This document shows positions 27,643-36,817 of a stretch of 64,000 nt of DNA, in pieces. The notes under the pieces are model-generated. The model was not told the origin of the DNA. It saw nothing but the letters and a program-made list of their open reading frames with translations, and did not search any database. Within the stretch, counting starts at the first letter, position 1. Every line of letters begins with the position of its first letter. Source of the DNA: Burkholderia contaminans (GTDB lineage Bacteria; Pseudomonadota; Gammaproteobacteria; Burkholderiales; Burkholderiaceae); NCBI RefSeq assembly GCF_029633825.1, contig NZ_CP090640.1:124001-188000 (forward strand), in the 5' to 3' direction. A program made the position numbers and the translations under genes.

Positions 27643-29964
27643 TCAGCCGAGCAGCGGACGCAGTTCGCTGACGACCTTGAGCTTCGTCTCGGGCGCTCGG
27701 CCCTTGCGTGCGCGCTTGCCGACGTGCGGCGCCAGCCCTGCATACGACAGCGTCTCGTCCATCGCCTTGCCGCCGCGGCCGGTGCCGATCAGCACGACGC
27801 CGGCCGGATCGATCGCGAGTGCCTGAACGAGCGTTTCCTTGTCGTCGAGCGCCATCAGGATCACGCCGCGACCGCCGCCTGAGAGCGTCTTCATCTCGTC
27901 CATGCCGAACACGAGCAGGCGGCCGCCGCTCGACAGGCACGCGACCTGCGTCGCGTTCGGCAGCACGGGCATCGGCGCGAGCGGCACCGCGCCCGCATCG
28001 ATCGTCATGAACGCCTTGCCGGCCTTCACGCGGCTCACCATGTCGCCGACCTTCGCGAGGAAGCCGAAGCCGTTGCTCGACGCGAGCAGCAGTTGCTGGT
28101 CGGCCGGCGCCGCGAAGTAATGCATCAGGTGCGAGCCCGATTCGAGCTCGATCAGCGACGTGACGGGCACGCCGTCGCCGCGCCCGCCCGGCAGCACCGA
28201 CACGTCGACCGAGTACACGCGGCCGCTGCTGCCCCACGCGATCAGGCGGTCCGGCGTGCGGCACTGGAACGCCGCGTACAGGCTGTCGCCGGCCTTGAAC
28301 GAGAAGCTGGCCGGATCGAGCCCGTGGCCCTTCAGCGCACGCACCCAGCCCTTCTGCGACACGACGACCGTGACCGGCTCGTCGACCACCTTCGCCTCGA
28401 ACGTCGCGCGCTTTTCCTGCTGGATCAGCGTGCGGCGATCGTCGCCGTACTGCTTCGCATCGGCCTCGATCTCCTTGATCATCAGCCGCTTCATCGCGCT
28501 TTCGTTCGCGAGCAGTTCCTCGAGCTTCGCCTTCTCGTCGCGCAGCGCTTCGAGTTCCTTCTCGATCTTGATCTTCTCGAGACGCGCAAGCTGGCGCAGC
28601 CGGATTTCGAGGATGTCTTCCGCCTGCCGTTCACTGAGGCCGAACGCGCTCATCAGCGCGGCCTTCGGCTCGTCCGACTCGCGGATGATGCGAATCACCT
28701 CGTCGATGTTCAGGAAGACGATCATCCGCCCTTCGAGGATGTGGATGCGGTCGTCGACCTTCGCGAGACGATGGCGGCAGCGGCGCGTCATCGTCAGCTG
28801 GCGGAACTTCACCCATTCGTCGAGGATCGTCAGCAGGCCCTTCTGGCCCGGCCGGCCGTCGGCGCCGATCATCACGAGGTTCAGCGTCGCGTTCGATTCG
28901 AGGCTCGTGTACGCGAGCAGTGTGTTCACGAATTCCGTCTGGTCGATCGTGCGCGACTTCGGCTCGAACACGAGCCGCACCGCCGCCTCCTTGCCCGACT
29001 CGTCGCGCACCGCGTCGAGCAGGTCGAGCATCGCCTTCTTCGTGTTGAGCTGCTCGGGCGTGAGCGTCTTCTTGCCGAGCTTGAGCTTCGGGTTCGTCAG
29101 TTCCTCGATTTCCTCGAGCACCTTCTGGCCCGACGTGCTCGGCGGCAGCTCGGTCACGACGAGCTGCCACTGGCCGCGCGCGAGATCCTCGATCTTCCAG
29201 CGCGCGCGCACCTTCAGGCTGCCGCGGCCGGTTTCATAGGCCGTCGCGATTTCGGTGTCGCTCGAGATGATCTGCCCGCCGCCCGGGAAATCCGGGCCGG
29301 GAATCAGGTTCATCAGCTCCGCGTGCGAGAGCTTCGGATTGCGGATCAGCGCGACCGCCGCCGCCGCGACTTCACGCAGGTTGTGCGACGGGATTTCGGT
29401 CGCGAGGCCGACCGCGATGCCCGACGCGCCGTTCAGCAGCACGAACGGCATGCGGCTCGGCAGCGTCTTCGGCTCCTCGAACGAGCCGTCGTAGTTCGGC
29501 ATGAAGTCGACCGTGCCCTGGTCGATCTCGTCGAGCAGCAGCTTCGCGATCGGCGTGAGGCGGGCTTCGGTGTATCGCATCGCCGCCGCGCCGTCGCCGT
29601 CGCGCGAGCCGAAGTTGCCCTGCCCGTCGATCAACGGGTAGCGCAGCGAGAAATCCTGCGCGAGACGCACCAGCGCGTCGTACGCCGACTGGTCGCCGTG
29701 CGGGTGGTATTTACCGAGCACGTCGCCGACCACGCGCGCCGACTTCACCGGCTTGGCGTCCGGGCCGAGGCCCATTTCGTTCATCGCGTAGAGAATCCGG
29801 CGCTGCACCGGCTTCTGGCCGTCGCACACGTCGGGCAGCGCGCGGCTCTTCACGACGCTGACCGCGTAGCTGAGATACGCCTGCTCCGCGTAGTTGCCGA
29901 GCGTCAGCGCTTCGGCGTCCGGTGCATCGGAGCTGGCGAAGAGATCGGAAGTGTTGTCGTCCAT
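27643..29964 (-). CDS. parC: DNA topoisomerase IV subunit A
   Basis: The 773-residue subunit breaks and rejoins DNA to decatenate daughter chromosomes with ParE. The active-site tyrosine is Y131 in [13 protein letters not shown]. The quinolone-determining region reads [15 protein letters not shown] at 85-99: the position equivalent to E. coli ParC Ser80 is Gln92 and that of Glu84 is Asp96. The C-terminal beta-pinwheel domain is shorter than in GyrA. It is 69 nt after parE on the same strand. Confidence 0.97.
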   Translation of the reverse strand: MDDNTSDLFASSDAPDAEALTLGNYAEQAYLSYAVSVVKSRALPDVCDGQKPVQRRILYAMNEMGLGPDAKPVKSARVVGDVLGKYHPHGDQSAYDALVRLAQDFSLRYPLIDGQGNFGSRDGDGAAAMRYTEARLTPIAKLLLDEIDQGTVDFMPNYDGSFEEPKTLPSRMPFVLLNGASGIAVGLATEIPSHNLREVAAAAVALIRNPKLSHAELMNLIPGPDFPGGGQIISSDTEIATAYETGRGSLKVRARWKIEDLARGQWQLVVTELPPSTSGQKVLEEIEELTNPKLKLGKKTLTPEQLNTKKAMLDLLDAVRDESGKEAAVRLVFEPKSRTIDQTEFVNTLLAYTSLESNATLNLVMIGADGRPGQKGLLTILDEWVKFRQLTMTRRCRHRLAKVDDRIHILEGRMIVFLNIDEVIRIIRESDEPKAALMSAFGLSERQAEDILEIRLRQLARLEKIKIEKELEALRDEKAKLEELLANESAMKRLMIKEIEADAKQYGDDRRTLIQQEKRATFEAKVVDEPVTVVVSQKGWVRALKGHGLDPASFSFKAGDSLYAAFQCRTPDRLIAWGSSGRVYSVDVSVLPGGRGDGVPVTSLIELESGSHLMHYFAAPADQQLLLASSNGFGFLAKVGDMVSRVKAGKAFMTIDAGAVPLAPMPVLPNATQVACLSSGGRLLVFGMDEMKTLSGGGRGVILMALDDKETLVQALAIDPAGVVLIGTGRGGKAMDETLSYAGLAPHVGKRARKGRAPETKLKVVSELRPLLG

Positions 29965-30033
29965 CTGAAATCCGTATTCGTAAGTGGCGTGAGGCCGGGC
30001 CGGGAGTCATGCCCGGCCGCGCAGGTGTTCGGC

Positions 30034-32016
30034 TTAGATGTCCGCTTCGACGTCGTTGCCCTTTTCCTCGAGCCAGCCGCGCCGCGCGGCTGCCTCGCCC
30101 TTGCCCATCAGCATCGTCATCCGTGCGACGGTCGCCTCGTAGTCGAGCTCGCCGAGCTTCACCGGCATCAGGCGGCGCGTGTCGGGGTTCATCGTCGTAT
30201 CCCACAGCTGCTCGGCGCTCATTTCGCCGAGACCCTTGAAGCGGCTGATGCTCCATTGCGTCTCGCGCACGCCTTCCTTGCGCAGCTTGTCGAGGATCGC
30301 CTCGAGTTCGCCTTCGTCGAGTGCATAGAGCTTCTGCGCGGCCTTCTTGCCGCGCGCGGGCGCGTCGACGCGGAACAACGGCGGGCGCGCGACGCACACA
30401 TGGCCACGCTCGATCAGTTGCGGGAAGTGCTTGAAGAACAGCGTGAGCAGCAGCACCTGGATGTGCGAGCCGTCGACGTCCGCATCCGACAGGATGCAGA
30501 TCTTGCCGTAGCGCAGGTTCGACAGGTCGACGCTTTCATCCGGGCTGTGCGGATCGACGCCGATCGCGACCGAGATGTCGTGCACCTCGTTGTTCGCGAA
30601 CAGGCGGTCGCGCTCGGTTTCCCACGTGTTCAGCACCTTGCCGCGCAGCGGCAGGATCGCCTGGTACTCCTTGTCGCGGCCCATCTTCGCGGAGCCGCCT
30701 GCCGAGTCGCCCTCGACCAGGAACAGCTCGTTGCGCGCGATATCTTCCGTCTCGCAGTCGGTCAGCTTGCCGGGCAGCACCGCGACGCCCGAGCTCTTGC
30801 GCTTCTCGACCTTCTGGCCCGCTCGCGTGCGCGCCTGCGCCTGCTTGATCACGAGCTCGGCGAGCTTCTTGCCGTGCTCGACGTGCTGGTTCAGCCACAG
30901 CTCGAGCGCAGGGCGCGAGAACGACGACACGAGCTTCACCGCGTCGCGGCTGTTCAGGCGTTCCTTGATCTGCCCCTGGAACTGCGGATCGAGCACCTTC
31001 GCGGACAGCACGAACGACACGCGCGCGAACACGTCTTCCGCGAGCAGCTTCACGCCCTTCGGCTGCAGGTTGTGCAGTTCGACGAAGCTTTTCACCGCCT
31101 GGTAGAGACCGTCGCGCAGGCCGGATTCGTGCGTGCCGCCGGCCGGCGTCGGGATCAGGTTCACGTACGACTCGCGCACGAGCGAGCCTTCCTCGCTCCA
31201 TGCGACGACCCACGACGCACCCTCGCCTTCGGCAAAGGTGTCGTCGCCCGAACGCGAATCGGCGAAGCGCTCGCCTTCGAACAGCGGGATCAGCAACTCG
31301 CTGCCGTTCATCTCGTCGAGCAGGTAGCCGCGCAGGCCGTCTTCATATTTCCACGTCTGGCGCTCGCCCGACTTCTCGTTGACGAGCACGACCTCGACGC
31401 CCGGCAGCAGCACGGCCTTCGAGCGCAGCAGGCGCTGCAGTTCGCCGAGCGGCAGGTTCGGCGAATCGAAATACTTCGGATTCGGCCACACCTGCACGCG
31501 CGTGCCGGATTTCTTCTCGCCGCGGCCCGCGCCCTGCGTCGTGAGCGGCTTGACGACATCGCCTTCGGCGAAGCCGAGCTCCGCGATCTTGCCGTCGCGC
31601 CAGACCGTCACGTCGAGGCGCGTCGCGAGCGCGTTCGTCACCGACACGCCGACGCCGTGCAGGCCGCCCGAGAACGTGTAGGCGCCGCCCGCGGCCTTGT
31701 CGAACTTGCCGCCCGCGTGCAGGCGCGTGAATACGATCTCGACGACCGGCACGCCCTCTTCCGGGTGCATGCCGAACGGGATGCCGCGGCCGTCGTCCTC
31801 GACCGAGACCGACTGGTCGGCGTGCAGCGTGACCGTGATCTGCTTGCCGTAGCCGCCGAGCGCCTCGTCGGACGCGTTGTCGATGACTTCCTGGATGATG
31901 TGCAGCGGATTCTCGGTACGGGTGTACATGCCGGGGCGCTGCTTGACCGGCTCGAGACCCTTTAGCACCTTGATCGATGCTTCGCTATAGGCCGCGCTGG
32001 GTTTCTTCGTTGACAT
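30034..32016 (-). CDS. parE: DNA topoisomerase IV subunit B
   Basis: The 660-residue ATPase subunit of topoisomerase IV has a GHKL pocket (EVIDNASDEALGG at 43-55, DDGRGIP at 74-80) and the TOPRIM region ELFLVEGDSAGGSAK with IQVLLLTLFFKHFPQL later. It lacks the long insert of GyrB, which with the parC neighbour identifies it as ParE. It leads the parE-parC operon, and a 29-bp palindrome with DnaA-box-like sequences lies upstream at 32044-32072. Confidence 0.97.
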   Translation of the reverse strand: MSTKKPSAAYSEASIKVLKGLEPVKQRPGMYTRTENPLHIIQEVIDNASDEALGGYGKQITVTLHADQSVSVEDDGRGIPFGMHPEEGVPVVEIVFTRLHAGGKFDKAAGGAYTFSGGLHGVGVSVTNALATRLDVTVWRDGKIAELGFAEGDVVKPLTTQGAGRGEKKSGTRVQVWPNPKYFDSPNLPLGELQRLLRSKAVLLPGVEVVLVNEKSGERQTWKYEDGLRGYLLDEMNGSELLIPLFEGERFADSRSGDDTFAEGEGASWVVAWSEEGSLVRESYVNLIPTPAGGTHESGLRDGLYQAVKSFVELHNLQPKGVKLLAEDVFARVSFVLSAKVLDPQFQGQIKERLNSRDAVKLVSSFSRPALELWLNQHVEHGKKLAELVIKQAQARTRAGQKVEKRKSSGVAVLPGKLTDCETEDIARNELFLVEGDSAGGSAKMGRDKEYQAILPLRGKVLNTWETERDRLFANNEVHDISVAIGVDPHSPDESVDLSNLRYGKICILSDADVDGSHIQVLLLTLFFKHFPQLIERGHVCVARPPLFRVDAPARGKKAAQKLYALDEGELEAILDKLRKEGVRETQWSISRFKGLGEMSAEQLWDTTMNPDTRRLMPVKLGELDYEATVARMTMLMGKGEAAARRGWLEEKGNDVEADI

Positions 32017-32043
32017 AGGCGCTGAATTTCGTCATTCATCGGG

Positions 32044-32086
32044 ACGTTGTCCACACCTGGTGTGGATAACGTCGTGGACAAAACGT
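32044..32086. promoter_or_regulatory. Palindrome with DnaA-box-like sequences upstream of parE
   Basis: Arms ACGTTGTCCACACC (32044-32057) and GGTGTGGATAACGT (32059-32072) match except one T/C position around a single central base. The right arm contains TGTGGATAA, a perfect DnaA box complement; the left has TTGTCCACA, one base off. A third partial copy, CGTGGACAAAACGT, follows at 32073-32086. Confidence 0.6.
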
Positions 32087-32257
32087 TGAGTTCCGTAAAA
32101 AAGCGAATCGAAACAACGGTGTGCTTGGACTGCTCCGAAAGCGGGCGCGCGGCGTGCGCTGCGCTGCCCGGGACGCGCGGTATTTTACTGGTTCCGCGTG
32201 GCACGCCAATCGCGGAATCGCGCGCGGCGGCCGCCGGCCGCGCGACGCGCCTGCGTT

Positions 32258-34207
32258 TTACGCGGGCTTGCGCTTCGCCTCGAGCGTTTCCCACCGTTCG
32301 AGCGCTTCGAGCAATTCGTCGTCGATCGCCGCGAACCGCTCGGTCAGGCGCGTGCCTTCCTGCGGATCCTTCGCGAAAATCGAACCGTCTTCGAGCCGCG
32401 CGTTGATCGTCTTCTGCTCCTCTTCGAGCGCGGCGATCTTCTCCGGCAGCGAATCGAGCTCGCGCTGCTCGTTGAACGACAGCTTGACCGTGCGTTGCGC
32501 GTTGCGGCCCGCAGCGCTTTTCGCCGAATCTTCCTTGACGGGCGCGGCTTCCTTGACCGCGCGCTTCGCGGCTTCCTGCTGCGCGAGCTGATCGGCGCGC
32601 GCACTCTGGATCTGCCAGTCGGTGAAGCCGCCGACGTATTCGCGCCACTTGCCGTCACCCTCGGCCGCGATCACCGACGTCACGACGTTGTCGAGGAACG
32701 CACGATCGTGGCTGACGAGCAGCACCGTGCCGTCGTAGTCGGCCAGCAGTTCCTCGAGCAGTTCGAGCGTCTGGATGTCGAGGTCGTTGGTCGGTTCGTC
32801 GAGCACCAGCACGTTGGCCGGACGCGCGAACAGGCGCGCGAGCAGCAGCCGGTTGCGTTCGCCGCCCGACAGCGACTTCACCGGCGAACGCGCACGTTCC
32901 GGCGCGAACAGGAAATCGCCGAGGTAGCTCATCACGTGCTTGCGCACGCCGCCGATCTCGACCCATTCGCTGCCGGGGCTGATGGTATCCGCGAGGCTCT
33001 TTTCCTGGTCGAGCTGCGCACGCATCTGGTCGAAATACGCGACCTGCAGGTTCGTGCCGATGCGCACCGTGCCTTCGTCGGGCTTCAGTTCGCCGAGAAT
33101 CAGCTTGAGCAGCGTCGTCTTGCCGGCGCCGTTCGGGCCGATGAAGCCGATCTTGTCGCCACGCATCACTGTCGTCGAGAAACGATCGACGACCGCGCGG
33201 CCGCCGTAGCGCTTCGTCACGTCGGTCAGTTCCGCGACGATCTTGCCGGACTTCTCGCCCTGCGCGACATCCAGCTTCACGTTGCCCAGCGTGTTGCGGC
33301 GCTCCGCGCGTTCGTTGCGCATCTGCACGAGCCGCGCGATGCGGCCGACGCTGCGCGTGCGGCGTGCCTCGACGCCCTTGCGGATCCACACTTCTTCCTG
33401 CGCGAGCAGCTTGTCGAACTTCTCGTTTTCCACGCGCTCAATTTCGAGCTGCTGGGCCTTGCGCGTCTGGTACGCGGAAAAATTGCCCGGGTACGACAGC
33501 AGCCGGCCGCGATCGAGATCGACGATGCGCGTCGCGACGCGGTCGAGGAACGCGCGATCGTGCGTGATGAACAGCAGGCCCGCGCGCTGCGCGACGAGCA
33601 GCTCTTCCAGCCAGCGGATGCCGTCGAAGTCGAGGTGGTTGGTCGGTTCGTCGAGCAGCAGCACGTCGGGCTGCAGCACCAGCGCGCGCGCCAGCGCGAC
33701 GCGCTTCTGCATCCCGCCCGACAACGCATCGACGGGTGCATCGACGTCCGCCAGGCCGATCTGCGCGAGCGTCATCGACACGCGCGTGCGCCAGCTCCAC
33801 GCGTCGTGCGCATCGAGCGACGACTGCAGCGCGTTCATCCGCGCGAGCAGCGCATCGTGTTCGGCGCCTTCGGGGATATCCGCGAGGCGGTGCGCGATCG
33901 AATCGTACTCTTCGAGCAGTTCGCGCGTGTGCGCAAGCCCCGATGCGACGGCATCGAACACCGTCGCGCCCGGCTCGAATTCGGGCTCCTGCGGCACGTA
34001 GACGGTCACGAGTTCCTGCTGGCGCGTGACGAGCCCGTCGTCGGGCTTCGCGAGCCCGGCGACGATCTTCAGCAGCGACGACTTGCCCGCGCCGTTTCGG
34101 CCGATCAGGCCGACGCGCTCGCCGGCTTCCAGCGAGAAATCCGCGTGATCGAGCAACGCGACGTGACCGAACGCGAGCTGCGCGCCGGATATGGAATAGA
34201 GCGACAT
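32258..34207 (-). CDS. uup: ABC-F ATPase Uup
   Basis: A 649-residue soluble protein with two ABC cassettes: the first has GRNGAGKSS, LSGGMQKR and LLLDEPTNHLD, the second GPNGAGKTT, LSGGERNR and LVLDEPTNDLD. No membrane segments are present. The C-terminal coiled-coil domain (about 570-645, charged heptads) is typical of Uup, linked to ribosome function and to reduced transposon excision in E. coli. ATG 34207 has GGGG-type purines upstream only; the start is by family length. Confidence 0.92.
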   Translation of the reverse strand: MSLYSISGAQLAFGHVALLDHADFSLEAGERVGLIGRNGAGKSSLLKIVAGLAKPDDGLVTRQQELVTVYVPQEPEFEPGATVFDAVASGLAHTRELLEEYDSIAHRLADIPEGAEHDALLARMNALQSSLDAHDAWSWRTRVSMTLAQIGLADVDAPVDALSGGMQKRVALARALVLQPDVLLLDEPTNHLDFDGIRWLEELLVAQRAGLLFITHDRAFLDRVATRIVDLDRGRLLSYPGNFSAYQTRKAQQLEIERVENEKFDKLLAQEEVWIRKGVEARRTRSVGRIARLVQMRNERAERRNTLGNVKLDVAQGEKSGKIVAELTDVTKRYGGRAVVDRFSTTVMRGDKIGFIGPNGAGKTTLLKLILGELKPDEGTVRIGTNLQVAYFDQMRAQLDQEKSLADTISPGSEWVEIGGVRKHVMSYLGDFLFAPERARSPVKSLSGGERNRLLLARLFARPANVLVLDEPTNDLDIQTLELLEELLADYDGTVLLVSHDRAFLDNVVTSVIAAEGDGKWREYVGGFTDWQIQSARADQLAQQEAAKRAVKEAAPVKEDSAKSAAGRNAQRTVKLSFNEQRELDSLPEKIAALEEEQKTINARLEDGSIFAKDPQEGTRLTERFAAIDDELLEALERWETLEAKRKPA

Positions 34208-34516
34208 GGGGAGACGGCGAAGAGAGGAATCGGAAGCGCCCATTGTACCGGTCGCGGGCGGCGTTACCGGCATGGCCGGACGGACAAGGCCGGCAAACGG
34301 GTCGGGAGGCGGGTTGGAACCTGCATTTGACGGCTGGCAGGCGGCCATCGACGCGAAGCGACGCGATGCGATGGCGCGCCGGGTGCGGCCGGCTTCCGAT
34401 AGCGGACGCCGGCCGCGAATTCCGAGCGAAAGGGCCAACGTCGGCCGGATGCCTGCAACCGGCCGATCGCCCCTCCCGCACCGGACGCCTCGGGCGCCCG
34501 TACGCGGCACACGCAG
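34208..34516. other. 309-bp gap without a gene
   Basis: This interval is between the start of uup and the end of the DUF4399 gene. It is GC-rich and I see no supported gene, convincing promoter or terminator. Open frames here have no family-like product. Confidence 0.5.
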
Positions 34517-34921
34517 TTACTTCACGTTGATCGTGATCGTCGAGCTCAATTCGGGACCGTACGAGCGGTGTATGCCGTCGCCCAACTGCAGCGTCAGCGT
34601 GTGCTGGCCGGGCGGCAGATTGATGTCGGTTTCGGTCTGCGCCTTGCCGAAGTGCAGCGAACGCTCGCTCGCGGGAATCACGTCGCCCTTCGGAATCGGC
34701 CGGCCGTCGATCAGCAGGTGATGATGGCCAGTGTTCGGCGTGTTGTCGCCGGCCGGTCGAAGCTCCATTCCTTCGAGCCCGAACTTCACATGCACCGGGT
34801 TCGACACCGTCGCGCCTTCGCTCGGCGCTTCGAAATACACGCGCGCCTCGGCCCGCGCCATCGTCGACACGGCCATCGCCGCCACACACAGCGCACCTGC
34901 GATCCACTTTCTGTTCAGCAT
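34517..34921 (-). CDS. DUF4399 periplasmic protein
   Basis: The 134-residue precursor has a signal peptide ending ARAEA near residue 24. The mature domain contains VYFEAPSEGATVSNPVHVKFGLEGM, NTGHHHLLIDG and GQHTLTLQLGDG, the DUF4399 pattern; the HHH cluster could bind a metal. AAGGAG is 8 nt before ATG 34921. Function is unknown. Confidence 0.85.
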   Translation of the reverse strand: MLNRKWIAGALCVAAMAVSTMARAEARVYFEAPSEGATVSNPVHVKFGLEGMELRPAGDNTPNTGHHHLLIDGRPIPKGDVIPASERSLHFGKAQTETDINLPPGQHTLTLQLGDGIHRSYGPELSSTITINVK

Positions 34922-35120
34922 CGCATTCTCCTTATGATTGGACAGCCTCGGAAGCATACACCGCACGAACGGCATACGCGTTTCGGTTGCGTTGTTCGCG
35001 ATGCGTACGTTTAAAACGACGTTGCAGAGCCGTTCGACGAAATTCCGGTACCATTGCGCCTTTCGTTCGCCGGCCAGGCTGCGGACGGCATTACCGAATT
35101 TCCATTTTCCCGAGCGCTAC

Positions 35121-35303
35121 ATGAGCGAAGTAACCGAATACCAGAGCTGGGTCTGCCTGATTTGCGGGTGGGTCTACAACGAAGCGGAAGGGCTGCCCGA
35201 CGAAGGCATCGCGCCCGGCACCCGTTTCGCCGACATTCCCGCCGACTGGCGCTGCCCGTTGTGCGACGTGGGCAAGGAAGATTTCGTCGTCGTCGATTTC
35301 TGA
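35121..35303 (+). CDS. Rubredoxin-like protein
   Basis: A 60-residue protein with the two Cys-x2-Cys knuckles of a mononuclear iron site: C12/C15 (CLICG) and C45/C48 (CPLCD). The conserved GWVYNEAEG and PADWRCPLCDVGK segments are those of rubredoxin, a small cytoplasmic electron carrier. The ATG at 35121 gives the standard short form; the open frame upstream is not part of the family. Confidence 0.92.
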   Translation: MSEVTEYQSWVCLICGWVYNEAEGLPDEGIAPGTRFADIPADWRCPLCDVGKEDFVVVDF

Positions 35304-35462
35304 TTCGCTGACGCGCTGATTTCCGATCGCGGCTGATTGCGCGATCACGCGCGTCGGCGCGTATTCCGCCCCGCCGACGCGCCGCGCGTTTGCTATACTC
35401 TGCGCGCTGTCCACACTGCCGTCCGGTTCGCGTTTTTTCGCGCGTGTCGCCCGGACATGGCT

Positions 35463-35537
35463 CTCCCCGTAGTTCAATGGATAGAACAAGCGCCTCCTAA
35501 GCGCTAGATACAGGTTCGATTCCTGTCGGGGGGACCA
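35463..35537 (+). tRNA. tRNA-Arg (anticodon CCT)
   Basis: 75 nt with CCA encoded. The acceptor stem CTCCCCG pairs with CGGGGGG (one T-G wobble), the anticodon stem is AGCGC/GCGCT with loop CTCCTAA, so the anticodon is CCT and it reads AGG. The T-arm is ACAGG-TTCGATT-CCTGT. A TATACT -10-like element lies at 35394-35399. Confidence 0.95.
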
Positions 35538-35576
35538 GCCAAGCCCCAAGCGCGACGATGTTGGACCGCCGCCGGC

Positions 35577-35912
35577 CTACTCGTCGAACGGTCCGGCTTC
35601 AAAATTGGCTACTCCGTCGGCATACTCTCGCACCCATATATCGCGGTGATCCTCGCCAGAACCCTTTACTGCGAACGACGCATTCGGTAGGCATGAAGCC
35701 AATTTGTCGAACAGCATGACGATCGCCATACTGTTCAGATAGAACAGAGTTGAAGTTGGGAGAGCCGAACCACATGCTTCGGTGAGGTTGGTCAATACGT
35801 CGTGGCTTAGCGAATATTCGTCAAGAAACTTCAAGAGTTCCTCGCGGACACTGGCAACATTCAACGGCTCGCCATCGAACGGATGAACCCAAACCTGGGT
35901 GTGAAAACTCAT
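35577..35912 (-). CDS. Unrecognised 111-residue protein in low-GC DNA between two tRNAs
   Basis: A soluble acidic protein (MSFHTQVWVHPFDGEPLN to EAGPFDE) with no signal peptide or helix and no family I recognise. By counting, a 300-base sample (35581-35880) is about 52% GC against about two thirds around it, and codon use is correspondingly AT-richer. GGAG lies 9 nt before ATG 35912. It converges on tRNA-Arg with a 39-nt gap, and initiator tRNA follows on the other side. This suggests a small transferred insert or its remnant; no integrase or repeat is visible. Confidence 0.6.
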   Translation of the reverse strand: MSFHTQVWVHPFDGEPLNVASVREELLKFLDEYSLSHDVLTNLTEACGSALPTSTLFYLNSMAIVMLFDKLASCLPNASFAVKGSGEDHRDIWVREYADGVANFEAGPFDE

Positions 35913-36106
35913 TCGAACTTACTCCGTTATTTTTCTCATTCAAACACTGGCTCTTCACGGCGTGGTGAGCGATTCGTGATTGTTGACGATCTACCCACCG
36001 TTGTCGATCGGCCAAGTTTGGGCTTTCGTGGGCAGTTCACCCTTCTCGAAGCGTGCCGAGCCTGCCGGTGAGCCGCCGACTCCATTCGACGTAAATCACC
36101 AATCGA

Positions 36107-36135
36107 TTGACTCTCCACATCAGCCCTAGTACACT
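36107..36135 (+). promoter_or_regulatory. Promoter of initiator tRNA
   Basis: TTGACT (36107-36112), a 17-nt spacer, then TACACT (36130-36135). The predicted start is at or within a base or two of the tRNA 5' end, so the leader would be almost absent. Confidence 0.7.
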
Positions 36136-36141
36136 TCGCGC

Positions 36142-36218
<77 letters not shown>

Positions 36219-36223
36219 ATACC

Positions 36224-36257
36224 GAAGCCCGCTCTGCGAAAGCAAGCGGGCTTCTAG
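36224..36257 (+). terminator. Terminator after initiator tRNA
   Basis: A perfect 10-bp stem GAAGCCCGCT/AGCGGGCTTC with an 11-nt loop lies 5 nt past the tRNA, followed by TCTAGCTTT. Confidence 0.75.
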
Positions 36258-36430
36258 CTTTGCGCACGCACTACTGCGTGCTCGAAGCCTGCCAGCATCA
36301 CATCCCGAGCGACGAACATTCAGCCTCCGACGCCCCCTGCGACACACGATCGCATCCCGCCCGATCGCCGCGGCCCCGCGCCACCCATTGCGTAGAATTC
36401 CGAACCTTCTTCAGCATCCGGACTCCCGCA

Positions 36431-36763
36431 ATGATTCGAGCGATCGCGGCACTCGCCGCGCTTTCAGCCATGACCGGCTCGGCAAACGCCGCCGACACCC
36501 TCACCGCCCCCGCGAAGCAGCGCTACGTCAGCCCTGGCATCGCCAACATCACGAACGCAGCAGCGCCGCACGCGGCCCCCCCCTCGCCCGATTCACACTG
36601 CCGTGAACTGACCGCCGGGATCGACGCCGTCAAGCACGCCCCCGACCGCGGCCAGAAGATCGTGCGCGGGATGGGCCCGGACGGCAAGCCACGCAACGAA
36701 CTGCGCGCTTACGACAAGCGCGCCGATCTCGAAACCGAACATCACCGGCTCGGCTGCCGATAA
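36431..36763 (+). CDS. Small secreted protein of unknown function
   Basis: The 110-residue precursor has a signal peptide ending SANAA near residue 21; the mature part is polar and Pro/Ala-rich (APHAAPPSPDSHC) with two Cys, one in SHCRE and one at the C-terminus (RLGC). A run of eight C residues encodes the APP stretch and is a possible slippage site. No family recognised; no clear RBS. Confidence 0.55.
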   Translation: MIRAIAALAALSAMTGSANAADTLTAPAKQRYVSPGIANITNAAAPHAAPPSPDSHCRELTAGIDAVKHAPDRGQKIVRGMGPDGKPRNELRAYDKRADLETEHHRLGCR

Positions 36764-36817
36764 CGAACGCAACACCGCCCGGTCGAGAAATCACGCCGGG
36801 CGTCGGCATTCACGCAC

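Noticed and set aside
28093..31965. A 1290-codon open frame on the + strand across parE-parC
   Set aside because: It is antisense to two certain genes; in GC-rich DNA the opposite frames of long genes stay open by codon bias. The product is Arg/His/Leu-rich with no domain.
32044..32086. Replication origin
   Set aside because: DnaA-box-like sequences occur, but there is no dnaA, dnaN or gyrB nearby, no AT-rich unwinding region and too few boxes.
32198..34330. A 710-codon + strand frame over uup
   Set aside because: Antisense to a textbook ABC-F protein; no domain in the product.
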